Notes under the pieces: generated by a model
Told to the model about the DNA's origin: nothing
The model's database searches: none
What the model saw: only the letters and a program-made list of their open reading frames with translations
Program-made: the position numbers and the translations under genes
Shown: positions 34,240 to 47,853 of the stretch, one piece after another
Position numbering within the stretch: the stretch's first letter is position 1
How the letters are laid out: every line of letters begins with the position of its first letter
Origin: Luidia sarsii
Lineage: Eukaryota > Echinodermata > Asteroidea > Paxillosida > Luidiidae
Assembly: GCA_949987565.1 (NCBI GenBank)
Contig: OX465102.1
Location: forward strand, 31,682,565 to 31,746,564
Direction of reading: 5' to 3'
DNA length: 64,000 bases

Positions 34240-37200
34240 TCAGTTAACAGTTTGCATTATTCTTTAACTTAAAAAGAGACATCTGGAGTGTTTAATCTCC
34301 CACTGGAGTAAAACGACTTTGTTTCCTGAAATGCTCTCTCTATATATCCAAATATATTCTAATAGTATAAATGACCCAAAGAACATTTTTGGAAAACCAA
34401 TCAAAATCCAGAAGCTGTTCTTGACTTGTCAGACATCTTAATAGCCCAAATAAATCAAGCAAGCAACCAATAACATCATCATACTGTTCATAGCACTGCT
34501 GTCTATTGCACTCTAGTAGTACAATACAGCATACAGTAGGGCCTAGGATGCCCTGAGCCATTGCTTTTATGACCTTTTGACCTTTACACATTGCACCCTT
34601 ATCATGCCTAGATCCCTGTCTTGTCTGCTTTGGTCCACACTCTTAAAACTGATGCATGTGTACCCATTTATATGTGCAGTATTGTGCACTGCATGTTGCA
34701 AGGTTAATGTTGGGCCTAATTAACATCACAATACATGCATTTACTTGGATTTCAGAGAATTGCTTTTAAAAGCAAATTGAAGGGAATTTTCATTTTCATT
34801 TTCAACTGCAAATAAACAAGCTGATGGCTTACTTAAAACCATATCAAGGAGGATAAATGTTCAAATATAAACACATTGTAAAGCAAAGTGTGGCGGTTTA
34901 TTCTTGAAGCCATTTTTTTGATTTAAATATTTACGTTGGCTTTAGATTATATTCTTATTTTATAGGATTCTTTCACAAAAATGGCATACCATCCCAAATT
35001 TGGTACACACAGTAGCTGACACATTTCATTGTCCATTTTGCAGTTTTGTTTTTCCTTTATTTTATCCTGCAGCATTCCAGTGTGAGCACCTTTTTCCGAC
35101 TTGAAAAACAAATCGGATTCAAAGTCCATTGAGAATGCTTACACAAACACAACAGCTGATTTATATGGTTAGATTTATGGTTATGTTTTCAAGGAAAGGT
35201 CATGGCCGCTTAGAACTGAAAGGGTTGAAGGTTGAAGCAATAAAAACTCCAACTAATTCAAAGCTGAGAAAACCTGTTTATATTACATCTCGTTTATGAC
35301 TTTTATATAACAGTTTTTGTTAATACAATTGATTTTTGCAGGTTTTTTTTAGGCAGTGAGGAGGTAGATAAGGTACCGGGTAATGTCAAAGATGGCATCG
35401 GAGCTGTAATGTTTGCTCTGCATCGGTGCTGTAAAAATTCCATGGAAATATCAAAGGTTGATGTGAGATGATTGAAGCAAGCTTTGGCACTGCATTAAGT
35501 ACTGTAGAACCCATGCAGGATTTCCACACTTTGCTTTGACGTAGGCTGAGCTGTTTCTAGTGGCAATCCCCCCCCCCTCCATTTCACCCCTAGCTCACTT
35601 GCTTTCTTGCAAGGAAATCGTTTGGTCAAATTGACTGTGAATCTCAGGGTTACTTTACTTGCACTGTGCAATTTGCCATGACTGCAGAAATAGCATGCCT
35701 CAAGTCAGGTTTTTTTTTTCTGCTGAGAACGTCATGCATATTTCATTGGGAGGAAACACATGTTGTAATCAAAGAATATAAATACTTAATTTCTTTTATC
35801 AAATTTTTGAGGGCCTGACATGATCAAAGGCCTTTGAGAAAGGTCCTGCTAGGATTGAAACGTCAGGCCCTCCCAAATTTGAGATTTTTCTTTTGGTCAT
35901 TGTAGTCAGTCAGTAAGGCGTTTGCAAGATTTTTGCATAATAATTAATTTCTTGTTTTAATGTCCATATATGTTCAACAATTTTAATTTGTTTTATCCTC
36001 ATGAGACATTATTTGAATGAAAGTAGAAGTATGTCTTGTGATTGAATAAACCCCACATCTAACTGTGAAAGTCATCTTGTAAATTAGGCCTTTAAATTGA
36101 TTGCACCAAGTTTGTTTTTCATACCCAAAGTACCGGTAATGTACTCCATCTTACCCAATATACATGTACCAGTTGTTCAACCTAGTAAGAAGAAAGTTTG
36201 ATTAGGTGGTATTTCATTTTTATCTTCAATTCCTTTGAAGTTTGGCTGTTAGAGAATAAACACTATTGAACGTTTAAAATAATGAACCTCCAAGACTACT
36301 ACACGTAGGAGTGACAGGGAAAAGAAATATCTTGTAGCAATTAAATCTGTTTGATTTCTTATAGAACTTAGAACCTACAGTACCTTAACCAACAATGCAT
36401 ATTGCAGTGTTCTGCATGTAGAATGTTAGGTGTGATGAACATGTAAATTTGTGAATCAACTTACCTTGCTTAAATGCCAGATGGTGACTAGCCATCATTG
36501 AACAGGAAAAAAAAGAAATGAGAAATAGAAAGAGAGAAGTAATAGGAGATGAGTCCTTGACTGGATGGATGCTGATGAGCAAAGCAGGTGCTTGTGTCTC
36601 AAGGACAGATACAATGTTCAGATTGCGCCATTAATCAGCTGATTTCTTTCAATGCAATGAATTGCTTCCAAGTTCTGGCTGTAGATGTATTAACTATTTT
36701 ATTAAACTATGTTATTTAAAAAAAAATAAAGACTTGGCATTTTGTTCCTAGCAGGAGCTTTTAAGAAGAGTGCTACTGGAATCCTGAGATAGGCTGTGCT
36801 TGGTCAGGAACATTTTGCTTTGAATGTTGGAGATTTTTAATTTCGTTTACAGAAATTTAACTGACTCCGCCTTAAACAAATGGTTGAACATCATTTTCCT
36901 TTCCTCAAAAATGTTTTGTTCCACTTATAAATGACAACATCAAATTATACAGATAAAATATATTACAATTAGTTACCGTTGTAAATAATATTCATTAATA
37001 ATTGACTCGTGCTTCTGTGATAGAGTCACATTTATCCTTTCATTTATTTCCATGGTCTCTGGCCATTCCTATCCATTGGATGGAATGTGATGGAAATGAA
37101 ATGCTAGATCTTGAAAACAGTTCAATAAGGCATGGAAGCCCATACCTGGTGTATGATAGCTGGTGTATGATAGGTGTAGTATGATACATGTACCTGTAGT

Positions 37201-39085
37201 ATGATAGCATTGACATACAGATTACATACCCATGTACATGTACATGTACAATGGCCTGTTAGTTCAGTGCAGCAGGACTTGTCCAAATTATGCAGATAGA
37301 AAGACAACTACACAGCTCTGTACATGTAGTTCACAGTTCTCTCTTTTTTGTTGCCTTGTTTGACATGGGAACCATTTTATCATTGAGGAGAGATCATTAT
37401 GTTAGTATGGAGAATTTCCTTCCTCTAGATCCGCTGACATGAGGTTCTATCAATTGATTGCTTTCATTTTGATTGCGGGCATTTAACTCTAAACCATGAT
37501 TCAACAGTTCCTGCATTTATTTCATTGACAGATTAAAGTTATTTATTAATTGTTTTTATTCTAGTGTGAAATGCCTGAAAGAGTGATGATCACTTATTGA
37601 GTTACTGACAGTCCCTTACTCCCTTCATTAAAATCAGAAGTGACCTTTTATTTATTGTTAAGGCCATATTTAGTATTAGCTTTTAGAACATTTTGTTATT
37701 CTGTTTTGTGATACAGCTTACCTTAAACTCAGCCTTTGAATGGTTCCAATGTCCCATGCTGCAGGACATTAAGAGCCAGTCTTGAAGTCCTTTACTGATT
37801 TTCCTCGTAAGCACAAGGTGTATTGTACATGTTACAGATTAAATTCCTGTAAATATTGACACGTTCTTAAACACACATGCAGGTTCCTTCTAGCTGATGA
37901 TTAAAACGACTGAACTAGGTCTGACAACATTGATGGAGTGTGTAGTGACCTACATTACCCATTATCAAGTCAGACTCACATTGTGCCATGCACATTCATT
38001 CCCTATTTTAGCGGGTCAAGAGAGATTGAATGTCAGTGAGTTTTAACGATTGTGATGTGCTCCATGAATAAAGCAGACCATTTTTTCTCCCTTTTCTTTC
38101 ACTGTGTTGAATTGAAAGACTTCATGGCCTGCTGTGGTTTGCGGCAATTACATCAAGCAAATAGTCAGAACCCCAACTGAGTCTTCAACTGCATGTGTGT
38201 GGAATGCCTAGGGAAAAGTGAAAGCCACAGGCACCAAGACCAATCATATCTATTACTGATCACTCCACAGGAAGAAGAAAACGTTCCTTTGAAAGATTAA
38301 GAGGAAGGAGAACTCAGACTTTGTCAAAGAATGTGCAATGTTGCCACAATTTCATGAATGTGTTTCCTAAATGTTTGCTTTCAATATTTGGAATGAAGGT
38401 GGATATGAAAACGTGTCTAAAGGACTCTAAGACTGACAAAGGAAATAACTTGTAGTTCCAAGTTCCTCTAGCCAATATGTCTTTGTCCCTTTGCCAGATA
38501 GTCCTGGCACCCTGTCAAGTTTTGTCCGCAAACCGCACATTTTTGTTTCAAAGTGTCTCCAGCTAAGCTCCGATGGGTTCCAATTGAAGCTTCACAGAAT
38601 GGTTGCGAAATCGCCCTTTTTGTTGCTAGTTTTGGATTTGTTTATGGTGCTGGAGGTCGAGTTGTCCATGCTTGTCCAGTGGCTGTTTCAGTGTCTGCCT
38701 CACAGCTGTTTGCTGGGTGATTGCCATAGACTGTATGCGATTGCTAAAAGCTCTTTAAGTCCTCTCCATGCAAAAGCTGCAACATGCTTACACGTACACG
38801 TACCATAATATGCAGCCATGCTGTGATTTACACCATGCATTTCAATGTCAATTGCTTTTAAAACTGCAACATATCCTATATCAACCAACAGACCTTGAAA
38901 AATCTCCTAAGGGAGTTAACAACCTTTTGATATTTGTATTTTACAGTCTGAAAGATGAAACTTGTCTTGCCAACTTCTGTTTTAGTCTCCTGAGAATACC
39001 GAGTTGGATTGTAGGCTTTGATTCTGGCTATAGTTACAAACATTTTTCTTCTTTTTAAAAGTGTTTCATTTTGGTTTTGTGCACA
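34240..39085. other. Single-copy stretch with MITE copies, no supported gene
   Basis: It contains two copies of the palindromic MITE family (35788-35950 and about 36728-36775), a run of C at about 35569-35577, a TACATG island near 37230-37250 and a short GTATGATAGCTG-type repeat at 37151-37210. A minus-strand start, MMASHHLAFKQ, followed by a strong donor (GCAAG|GTAAGTTG, at about 36470), lies next to a long pyrimidine tract and was not called, for lack of partner exons. Confidence 0.5.
35788..35950. mobile_element. Palindromic MITE copy, well preserved
   Basis: GAGGGCCTGACATGATCAAAG opens the central part. The complementary AAGGTCCTGCTAGGATTGAA then ACGTCAGGCC closes it. Downstream come AAATTTGAGATTTTTC, TTTTGGTCATTGTAGTCAGT and GTTTGCAAGATTTTTGCATA. 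The GGCCTGAC/GTCAGGCC pair shows the foldback directly. Confidence 0.75.
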
Positions 39086-39089
39086 GACT

Positions 39090-39325
39090 AATTTTGAAAA
39101 ATGGCAAAGAAATTATTGACTGAACTGGGACTTGAATGCGGGATCTCTGGTTTTGCAAACGTGTACCAACGGTCTTAGTCTTACCATCTGAGCTATCCAG
39201 CTCTTACATGGACGTGGCTGCCTTCCCAAGTAGACAACTAGTCTCTGCTGGAGTGGGGGCACCAGACTGAAGCATTTAACCATAAACTGCCGTATATCTC
39301 CAGAGATCACACCCCCGCTTTTATT
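39090..39325 (-). mobile_element. Composite tRNA-related SINE, copy 1
   Basis: On the minus strand an A-box-like TAGCTCAGATGG (from about 39183-39195) and a B-box-like GCATTCAAGTCCC (39127-39139) are spaced as in a tRNA gene. They are followed by CAGTTCAGTCAA and TTTCTTTGCCATTTTTCAA. Unusually, about 100 bp of shared sequence precedes the tRNA-like part (CAGTCTGGTGCCCCCACT, then GAGACTAGTTGTCTAC). Copies at 41190 and 49263 share the head, the tRNA-like part and the tail. Confidence 0.75.
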
Positions 39326-41189
39326 CAGATGCAAACAACGGTTATTGTGTAAACCTAGGGCAGTTCAGGGGTCGCACAAAGTGAATGCAACTTTTTCAAT
39401 TAAAGTCAAACAATGAGTAATTCTGTAAATATACCTACACATGAAATGAACAATGAATTTTGCAATACCTAGATGTCTACTATTTACATGTTGTTCTATA
39501 GTTCTATAGTTTAGTGGGAAATGTACAAGAAACCTATCTACTGAACGCCATGTATGTAAACCTAAAACTGATCATGTTGTGTTTTGGGTAAGGGGATGTC
39601 AACTCAACTCAGTCCATAGCATGAAGCAATTACAGAGCAAGCATGGAGGCCTTGCAAGGTTGTAGTCATTAGAGAACTGTTGTGGCTCTTCTTCATGTTG
39701 TTACCAAAGGTTTGATTATTGCAAGTAAACAGCCCTACCGCCTATTCAGGTCCCTTGATTGCACCTTGTCTCTTACCTTCAAGCGGTGTGGGTGGGGATG
39801 GAGATGTTTATTCAGGTATGGTTCTCAAGGATACCTTTTTATATTTCCACAGGTAGTTGTCATAGCAACTATTGCCTATTGTTCATTACAAGGGAGTTTT
39901 CAAGCATAAAAAGATAACTGTGAATAAATGATGGTTCAAGACTCAAGAGTAACCATTTGAGGCCCAAATGAAAAGATCTCATGTACTAGGCCTACATGTA
40001 CAATTATGTAAAGTGAAGGAAATGAACATGACTTAAATGCCAGCAAACCTCCATTTTCTGAATGTGAGTTGATTGAATTTGGTCAAAATAAGACCCTTAT
40101 ATTTTATACACTTAAATACAGGTATTTTAAGTACAAATGATCCAATTCCTCAATGATATGTGAACAGATTGACCTTCTAAATGACAGTACAGGATTTAAA
40201 ACAAAAATCAGCTTTTTGGGGGAAATCAGTTTCAGGATCTTTCTCATAACATTTGAATTTCTCTTTGCACTGATGGCTCAGATTAGGCTACTCAACTTTT
40301 GTCTTGAAGACGGATCCTGCTAGGATGGAAACATCAGCACCTCTAGGTTTTGAGATTGTAGACAGATCCTGCTAGGGTTGGTATGTCAAGGTCTTTAATG
40401 TCAGATTGTTCCTGGTATTTCAGAACATTTGGTTATTTCTTTGCCTCCTACTTGTACATGTATATTGGCTTGACACTGCTGCTCCATGAACAATACACGT
40501 GAATGATGATCTCACGAGCTTGTCCTTGTGTTTTCTCAAGAGAGGATTAAGGAATGATAGCTTTGCGAGTTACCTGCATGTGAGCAAATCTGTGTGGTTA
40601 AAAAAAGCGCAGTGACAGCATGAGATGAGAGGAACGTCTGCTGTCTGTCCAAGCAGCCATTGCACTCAGACTGTAGCCAGACTCCTACAGTTTGTGAATC
40701 TATTACCAAAATGCCATGGCAGAAATCACTCCAATGATATACATACATGTACCCTATTGGTTTTGTGTGACTTAATAAATGATGCAATTGCACTTATATT
40801 ACTTTGCAAGAATACGGTACTTGGGATTCCTGTTAGATAAAGGTTTTAGAAATCACAAGGTTCTGACATGATCTTCATGTGCATATTCTATCTAGCCTTC
40901 TTTGCCCTGAGGCTAGGAGCTTCTCACAGCAAGAGTGGATAGTTCAATGACCAAGGACGAGCCAGCTTTGTACCCATGCACCCATACAGGCTCTGATACA
41001 GCCTTGGGGTCAACTTCAGTCAACATGTAGGACTGTAGGATTCAGGTGTTGCTAAATGATCAATCATAACACCAATGGGTTGCTCATTGATGCCCACATA
41101 GGATATAATTATTTCCATTCATGAGATCTGTCTCTGGAATGACGTCAAGGATCCTGACCATATTTCCAGAGGAATGTTTGGGAGGCTCA

Positions 41190-41420
41190 GATAACTTGGA
41201 GTGTATGGTTGATTGCCTCTGACTAGCGCCCTCAACCCATCAAAGATTGATGACTGTTTTGGAGAACCCAACCTACGGGCTGGATACATTGTAGCTCAGC
41301 TGGTAATGTACATGTACACAGTATGTACTTGTATGCTAAACCATAGACCAGGACTTAAATCCAGGTCGCATTTTCTGTGCTGTTTCATGAATGGTTTGAA
41401 CATTTCTTTCCTTTGTCATT
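41190..41420 (+). mobile_element. Composite tRNA-related SINE, copy 2
   Basis: GTAGCTCAGCTGG (41291-41303) and GGACTTAAATCC (41351-41362) are A- and B-box-like. A TACATGTAC insertion lies between them. The head (CTGACTAGCGCCC, then CAAAGATTGATGACTG) and the tail (TTTCCTTTGTCATTTTCC) match the other two copies. It is more diverged. Confidence 0.6.
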
Positions 41421-43311
41421 TTCCTTTCCTGTGCTTGTTTCAAGATGGATAATGTGCAGAGCGTACACTCTGTAAAACATTGCATATTTACCATCTGTTT
41501 TCAAACCCATATTCAAGACATCATGCACATGGTGTAACTGTCAAGAGTCTGTGTTGTGGAGCCTCCACGCAAACCTGCCCTACAAAATGACATCATTCTA
41601 CTAGTAAACATATTTTCTTTTGGATCATCCCAGTAACTTCTTTCCCACACATTTTCACCCAACCTTCATGTGCTGATTCATATCTTTGCTACTAGACGCT
41701 TTGTCTGTTGAACCAGGTAGACCACACATGTATACATGGTTACATTCCATACATTGTTATGTCTGTTTATAATTCCACTCAACACACCTGTGGTTTACTC
41801 ACTAATAATGCTCAGAAGAAATGGACAGATGTAGTTTTTATTTCACTCTTTGTCAAGTAGTACATTTGATTAGAATATTCAAAAAAGCACTTAAGGATGA
41901 GGTTCTACCGATCTACAGTAGCTGCCTGTCATTTCACTCCCAAATCCCCGTATTTCTTGTTGTTATCCAACAAAAGTCTGCAGCATTCTTTCTCCCGGAT
42001 GCTGTCTGGATGCTTGTGATAAGTGCGGTATTATGACCAAGTTGAGACTCAATTCCTCAGGGGAATTCACATATCTTAAGACCGGAAATATGGCAACCAA
42101 TTAATGAGCAGATGTGTTAGACCGTAGGGCGGATATGTATACACCACTTGACTTGATTGAATGGCCCGTAGAAAAAATATCTATATTTAGAGGAACAGAG
42201 GGGTTGTTATTCAGCAAGATTGAGGTCTTGTTTTTTGGCTATTTTGTTTTCTTCATATTTTTTGGGGAAGGATTTTGTGTTTACATGTACAGTATATGGA
42301 GGACCTAGCCAAGACAGATTAAACACCAGCCTTGTTGTGAACTTGAGAAGCCAGCTATGTTTTGATTCAATTTGACATCAGGGAAAGACACACATGTATC
42401 TGAGTAATATAATTAGAGGTCGGGCTAGCCCTGTTAGAATGACCCATTTCTTGATGAAATCAATACCAGCCTTCCAGTGAGATCTACCTCCCTGGAGCTG
42501 ACAGATCCCAATCTAACTGCCTCTGTTTATTTGGATAGGGGCATTTAGTTGAATGTAGTGACCCACATTAACTCACAGCTATGCAGTCTGTGGACATACT
42601 GTGTACATGAACCTGTTGACATTCTGTGTATCTGCTGGCTAAACCATTCTAACTGCAGGTGCATATATCAGGTGTATTCCTTAACCCCTACCCTTATCAG
42701 TGTGGCTTGCGCTACCTCATGTCATGTGGGATGCAGTTGGCAGGTTGGTGGGATAGAAGATGGGGGAATAATGTGAATACTGAACAGCTTCTGGTGTTCT
42801 TTGGGAGTATCTTGAGGAATACCACAGAGACATTGCCGAAACCCTTAGAAAGCCCAGGGCTCCTTGGAGGCGAATGGAGGGATACTTGACTGAACATCAG
42901 GAGAAGAGCTCTGGGGTCACTATGGGAACCCTGAGAGAGAATAACACTTATATGAATTACCATGGGAACACTATGGAAACACTATGAAATTGCTGGGAAC
43001 ACCATTTGATGAGTAGCACAGAGACACAGTGAAAAGAGAATGTGATGACTTTGGAGCAATATGGGGATATGATAGAGACACTTGGGGAAACCTTTGTTGA
43101 CATTCTACTTTGATGAAATAACATCCCAGCATCAAGGGTGGAACACCAGAGACTTGAAACAAACATGTATGCATGAAAGTGAGCTCTTCAGAATGTCCAA
43201 ATGTACATGTTGCACACAAACCCAAATTATACAAATCTCAAACATCATAAGGCCCCAATGTCTTGACTCTTGTAGGACCCTTTTCAAGTGCAGCTAAGAT
43301 TGCCTCAATAT
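41421..43311. other. Single-copy stretch, no supported gene
   Basis: The only structured item is a decayed palindromic MITE at about 43222-43290 (AAATCTCAAACATCATAAGG, then GACTCTTGTAGGACCC, then TTTTCAAG). Near 42900-42990 the words ATGGGAAC and ACTATGG recur irregularly. Confidence 0.5.
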
Positions 43312-43526
43312 GTATACGTACATGTACTGTACATGTACATCACCTGTACATGTAGGCTATGTACATGTACATGAACTGTAACTGTACATGTATGTACATG
43401 TATGTACATGAACTGTACATGTAAATGTAAATGTACATGTACATGTACTTGAACTGTAACTGTACATGTACATGTACATGTATGTACATGAACTGTAACT
43501 GTACATATACATGTACATGTACTTGA
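43312..43526. repeat. TACATGTA island with ATGAACTGTAACTG units
   Basis: (TACATG)n tracts alternate with four copies of TGAACTGTAACTGTACATG or shortened versions. The minus translation (YMYMYSYSSCT) is repeat-derived. Confidence 0.85.
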
Positions 43527-44938
43527 TCTCCTTATTGATGCTAATTCTGGAAGTGCTTCTCAATAAACACTCAGGTCTTTCCCTCTAAGCCAGCCTCTAG
43601 AATCAATCCCACTCCTTTCAGCAGTGTCACTTCCTTATTGCTTTTAATTGAAACTTAATTGGAAAGGGACTGTGATTCTCTGCCCCAGGCGTTGTGCATT
43701 ACTCATTGTACCTCACTGATACAATTCAGCCGGTGGCACCTGCTAGTGCTGCAGCCTACAGGTATGTGTGTATTTGTATGTTGTGTACACGGGATACCAG
43801 ACCGCCTCAAGCTGTCTGTCTAGTCTGTGGTCAGTGTCTATTGCCTACCAGGCCAATGACCTCTGCCCAGACGGTTTCCAAGGAAACAGTGTGCCACTGT
43901 TACCCTGAAATGCCCAAATAGCAGGTCTCTGTGTCAGTTCTTGCCCCCCTCTTACCATTATTAGAGATTTTGTGGTTAGATTGATACCCCCTTTTGTGAT
44001 CCTGTCTATTTTAAGCATATGGATCAATGCATATGGTGCCACATAAACTTTTATCATCTCTTGAAATTTCCATCTTGGCAAAATACCTGCTTGTGTAGTA
44101 TGTCCTGTGGTGCACATACATGTACATGTACCGGTAGCAATGCTGACCCTCATGTTGAAGAACAGCCTTCAAAATGTTATCATCGAAATTCACAATAAAA
44201 TTGCTTTGAAAAATAATAAGGAATCGTATACACTGTATGTACGCGTACCATAGTTGCATAAAGAAGAAATTTTTTTTCCAAGCAATCCCCAGCTTGATTT
44301 AATATGGATGCAATGTTGAAATGAGAAGCTTGTAAGACCATTCATGTCCTGCATTTTGGATGCAATGACATCACAGACAGTCCTTACTCACAGACTGATT
44401 GGATCATTGGGAACCGTTCCCATTGACATGAAACCCAATAGTTTTATTGACAGTAGTCTGAAAAGTTCAAGGTACAGTACATATGTAGGCCTACACCTTA
44501 CACATTGACAAGTGAGGTGTGTGTTGTGCCTGCAGGCAAGTAACTTAATGTCCTGATGTCAGGCAAAAGACATGCAGACTGTAATCAAAGGTGTGAGACC
44601 TTGTCCATCTTTCTGCAAGAATTGTCATGAAACTGTCACTTCTGGCTCTTGGTTTGCATGGTCATCTTGTGGTTATCATGTTGGGTTGTCTGTGCATGTT
44701 CTTGGCATGTGTAGTGGCCTAGTGGGTACTTACTTAGAAATGTCTTTGTTATAATGTAACTTGTGATTTTATTATTTTGGTATTTTATTAGTTCTACCAA
44801 ATCACAAATATTATTTACAATTTCAAGACACTTACCCCCTCTACACATGCAACCATTACACGCAACCAATTATACATGATACAATTGACAAATGTAGGCC
44901 TACATGATACAACCACAACATGCCTTGCAAAGTTTCTG

Positions 44939-45496
44939 TAAAGCCGTGTTCACATTGGACTTAATTTTGTAAAAAGTTTCTGCGAGACACTGTTAACATT
45001 CCATTGCGATAACTATTATGGGCGTCCGTGCTGGATTAATTTTGGCTGATGGTAGGTCATAAACTCTGCACTGGTAGTCTCATGAGGGCGCCCTATTGTT
45101 GACCTTTTAACCCGACAACGGATGTTGATGACATTGCGAGTGGTACGAAATCACCTCTAGCTGTGAGTGTGATGCGACTCGCGCGCGCGAATAGTACCAT
45201 AGGTCATTGGGATCTGACACGGCGGATGTCATGTGACTACCGGTACATTGTAAGTTTTACTTGACAATACCTGTCCGCACTGGACTTTTCAGCGACGTAA
45301 AACTAACAACATAACTCTTCAGCTACCCAGTTGGCCCTGTAAGACTTACCGGTGCAGAGGGTAAAACTTACAATCGATGTCTGACACTTGACAATTTGGG
45401 AAGTCTTCCGGCCGTCCGCATTGGACTTAATTTGGTAAAACTGACAAGAGTCTCCGTAAGAGTTACCAAATTAAGGCCAATGCGGACAGGGCTTTA
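44939..45496. mobile_element. 558 bp TIR element with CpG-rich core
   Basis: The left end TAAAGCCGTGTTCACATTGG then ACTTAATTTTGTAA matches the complement of the right end, TAAAGCCCTGTCCGCATTGG then CCTTAATTTGGTAA. The right end contains a second, near-perfect hairpin (45414-45487) whose arms of about 25 bp pair around a 21-base loop. Further partial copies of the terminus occur inside (CCTGTCCGCACTGGACTT near 45270). The core (about 45060-45250) is unusually CpG-rich and includes GACTCGCGCGCGCGAA. No transposase is visible. No convincing target duplication was found. Confidence 0.75.
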
Positions 45497-45602
45497 GATG
45501 TGAACAGACAATCCTAGGTCAGTGTGGCATCCAACTATGCAAGTTTGATGTAATTGTATGCAACTATGGAATGCAACTTTTGCTTGTAACCATGTACACA
45601 CT

Positions 45603-45817
45603 GTAGTCTTGTAACCAGGTAGTCTTGTAACCATGTAGTCTTGTAACCATGTAGTCTTGTAATCATGTAGTCTTGAACCATGTAGTCTTGTAACCATGTA
45701 GTCTTGTAACTATGTAGTCTTGTAACCATGTAGTCTTGTAACCATGTAGTCTTGTAACCATGTAGTCTTCTAACCATGTAGACTTGTAACCATGTAGTCT
45801 TGTAACCATGTAGTCTT
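45603..45817 (+). repeat. 16 bp GTAGTCTTGTAACCAT tandem array
   Basis: About 13 units, with one unit shortened by two bases (TCTTGAACCAT near 45673) and single substitutions. The minus translation (LHGYKTTWLQDYMVTR) is the repeat read in frame and not a protein. Confidence 0.94.
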
Positions 45818-47853
45818 TGGCATGGACTCATTTTCTTATGTAAAGAATATTAAAAAGGAGGCATTTTGAGAAAGTTTAAAAGTAAACAATTAATTGAGAA
45901 TATAAAACGGGGCAAAAACCAACAGAAAACTACAAATCTTTTTGTAAATAGTTTTGTTTGACAGCACTATTTATGACAAAGTGCGAGTCCGACCCAGTGA
46001 TCCATAAAGGGTGGGTCGATGATGGCTTGTTATGATTTTTTGAATTCCTACAAATTTAAAGTACGTGTGTGTACATGTATATGAGGAGGATGTATGTATA
46101 CACATTCTGATAAATATTGCCTGTGTCCATACATGTACAATACATATACATGTATCACCACACATCTACATACGCAGTTACGTACATGCACATGTACACT
46201 GTCTGGACATACATGTACATGTACATGTACACTGTACATGTACATGTAGTCAATTAACAAAAATGTATGCTTACATGTAGAGACACTTTATCATTTCGCT
46301 TGGACCTTCACATACACTAACTTTCTTTTTATTACAAAACAATTCTAGAAAATGTAATGCTGTATATTCCACTGAACATACATGTGTGTACACATGTACA
46401 CTGTACATGCCCTTTGCTAGTAGAATCTTTGATTTAAGACTTTGGACTGGTTTTCGCACACAAGGGTTTCAAATTTATTGTTCATTAATTAATTCATTTC
46501 TTCTAGTCAGCTACTGCTACTGTACTCTAATTGCATTGTTTATGCAGGACCCTACTTGATATGTGCTGTAGTCATCCATTCATCTCTTTAAGTGCATCAG
46601 TTAAATACCAACTAAATACCATCTTCCTTTAAATGGATGTGATGGATTTTTGTTCCCTTTTTTAAAAGGTCATCTTTTAAAGGATAATAGAGTTAGATAA
46701 AGATTAAACAAAATCGCTACAAAGGAGAGATCTGTCATCTTGTCTTGTCAACGTGACTAGTCTGAAATTGAAATGGTTAAACCATCTGGGTCTGTTTGTT
46801 GGCTGTAACTCCCCGTCATGGCCTTGAAGAAAGGGAAAGGTTGGTTGGGGTTGTTTTTTATAGTCTAGTTTATCACAGATGGACCATGGATGGACCAGTA
46901 GTCCTGAGAAATGTGCCAACATTTCAGGCTTTGATGGGACAGTTGGTTAGGTGACATTTACAATTAGAAAAGCTGTCATAGAATCAGCCTTGAAAGGAGT
47001 CTACATGTATTATGCTTGGATGATTTAGCACATAATGATCCATGTAATTTATAGACCATATCAAATTATCATAATTGAGACAAGTACTGTACATCTCAAT
47101 TGAGAGATGTATGGAAGCACTATGTGACCATTTGGCACTCTTCATGTTGTTAAAAGTCAGATTTAGGGAAAAAAGACATCAGTTGCCAGGTAACAAATTC
47201 TTAATGCATCTTGCTCCTTGGTGATCTTTTGCCCACTGAAAATCCTGCTTTAATTCCATCTTGAATAGTGCAGAAATACAGAGTTCATAGGAGAGAAGGA
47301 CCAGACTATGTGCATTAGCTTTATATGGCCTGGGTCTCTCTGCCTTGGCTTTGTCTGGACGTAAGGAATGCAAGGAGAGGTGTATGCACTATGAATCTCT
47401 AGGGATCTTGGAATGGCCTAGATGGGAAAGAAAACAAATGTTGAGGTTAACTAAGATCTTAGATATACATGTAGATGTGTCATACCTTGACACTGTAAGA
47501 AATCACTTGCAATATATATGATAAGGTAATATGTCTGAAGAATTCAGAGAGTATGATATTTTGAAAGTACTATAGCAGGAGTTTTTTTTAAAGACATCGT
47601 TTACTCGAAGGAACAATTACCGTAGAACTTTGTTATTAAATCGAATCATCACGAACATATGTGCATGTAAGGTCATTCTAAAAGCATTTTGCAGCTCTTT
47701 TGTATCTCTTTTGCATTTGATATCGATAAAAAGTGATAGTTAATATTACTAACGTCTTGCAGATTGGAATTACTTGATTTATACAAATCTTAAAGATTGT
47801 AGAGCCTGCTTTTCATATCGCAAGGAGGACCTTCATCAACAGCAGAAGATTAA
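45818..47853. other. Single-copy stretch with a TACATG island
   Basis: A TACATGTA-rich segment lies at 46065-46275. Otherwise no repeat, RNA or coding feature is supported. Confidence 0.5.

Noticed and set aside
36470..36582. Minus-strand first exon MMASHHLAFKQ followed by a strong GTAAGTTG donor
   Set aside because: The preceding pyrimidine tract could equally make it a tiny internal exon, and no downstream exon was found.
39127..39195. Functional tRNA gene on the minus strand
   Set aside because: A and B boxes are present, but the acceptor stem is not closed and the same sequence recurs as a dispersed SINE with shared head and tail.
45494..45831. 98-codon minus frame (LQDYMVTRLHGYKT repeats)
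   Set aside because: It is the 16 bp tandem array read in frame, with no conserved flank.
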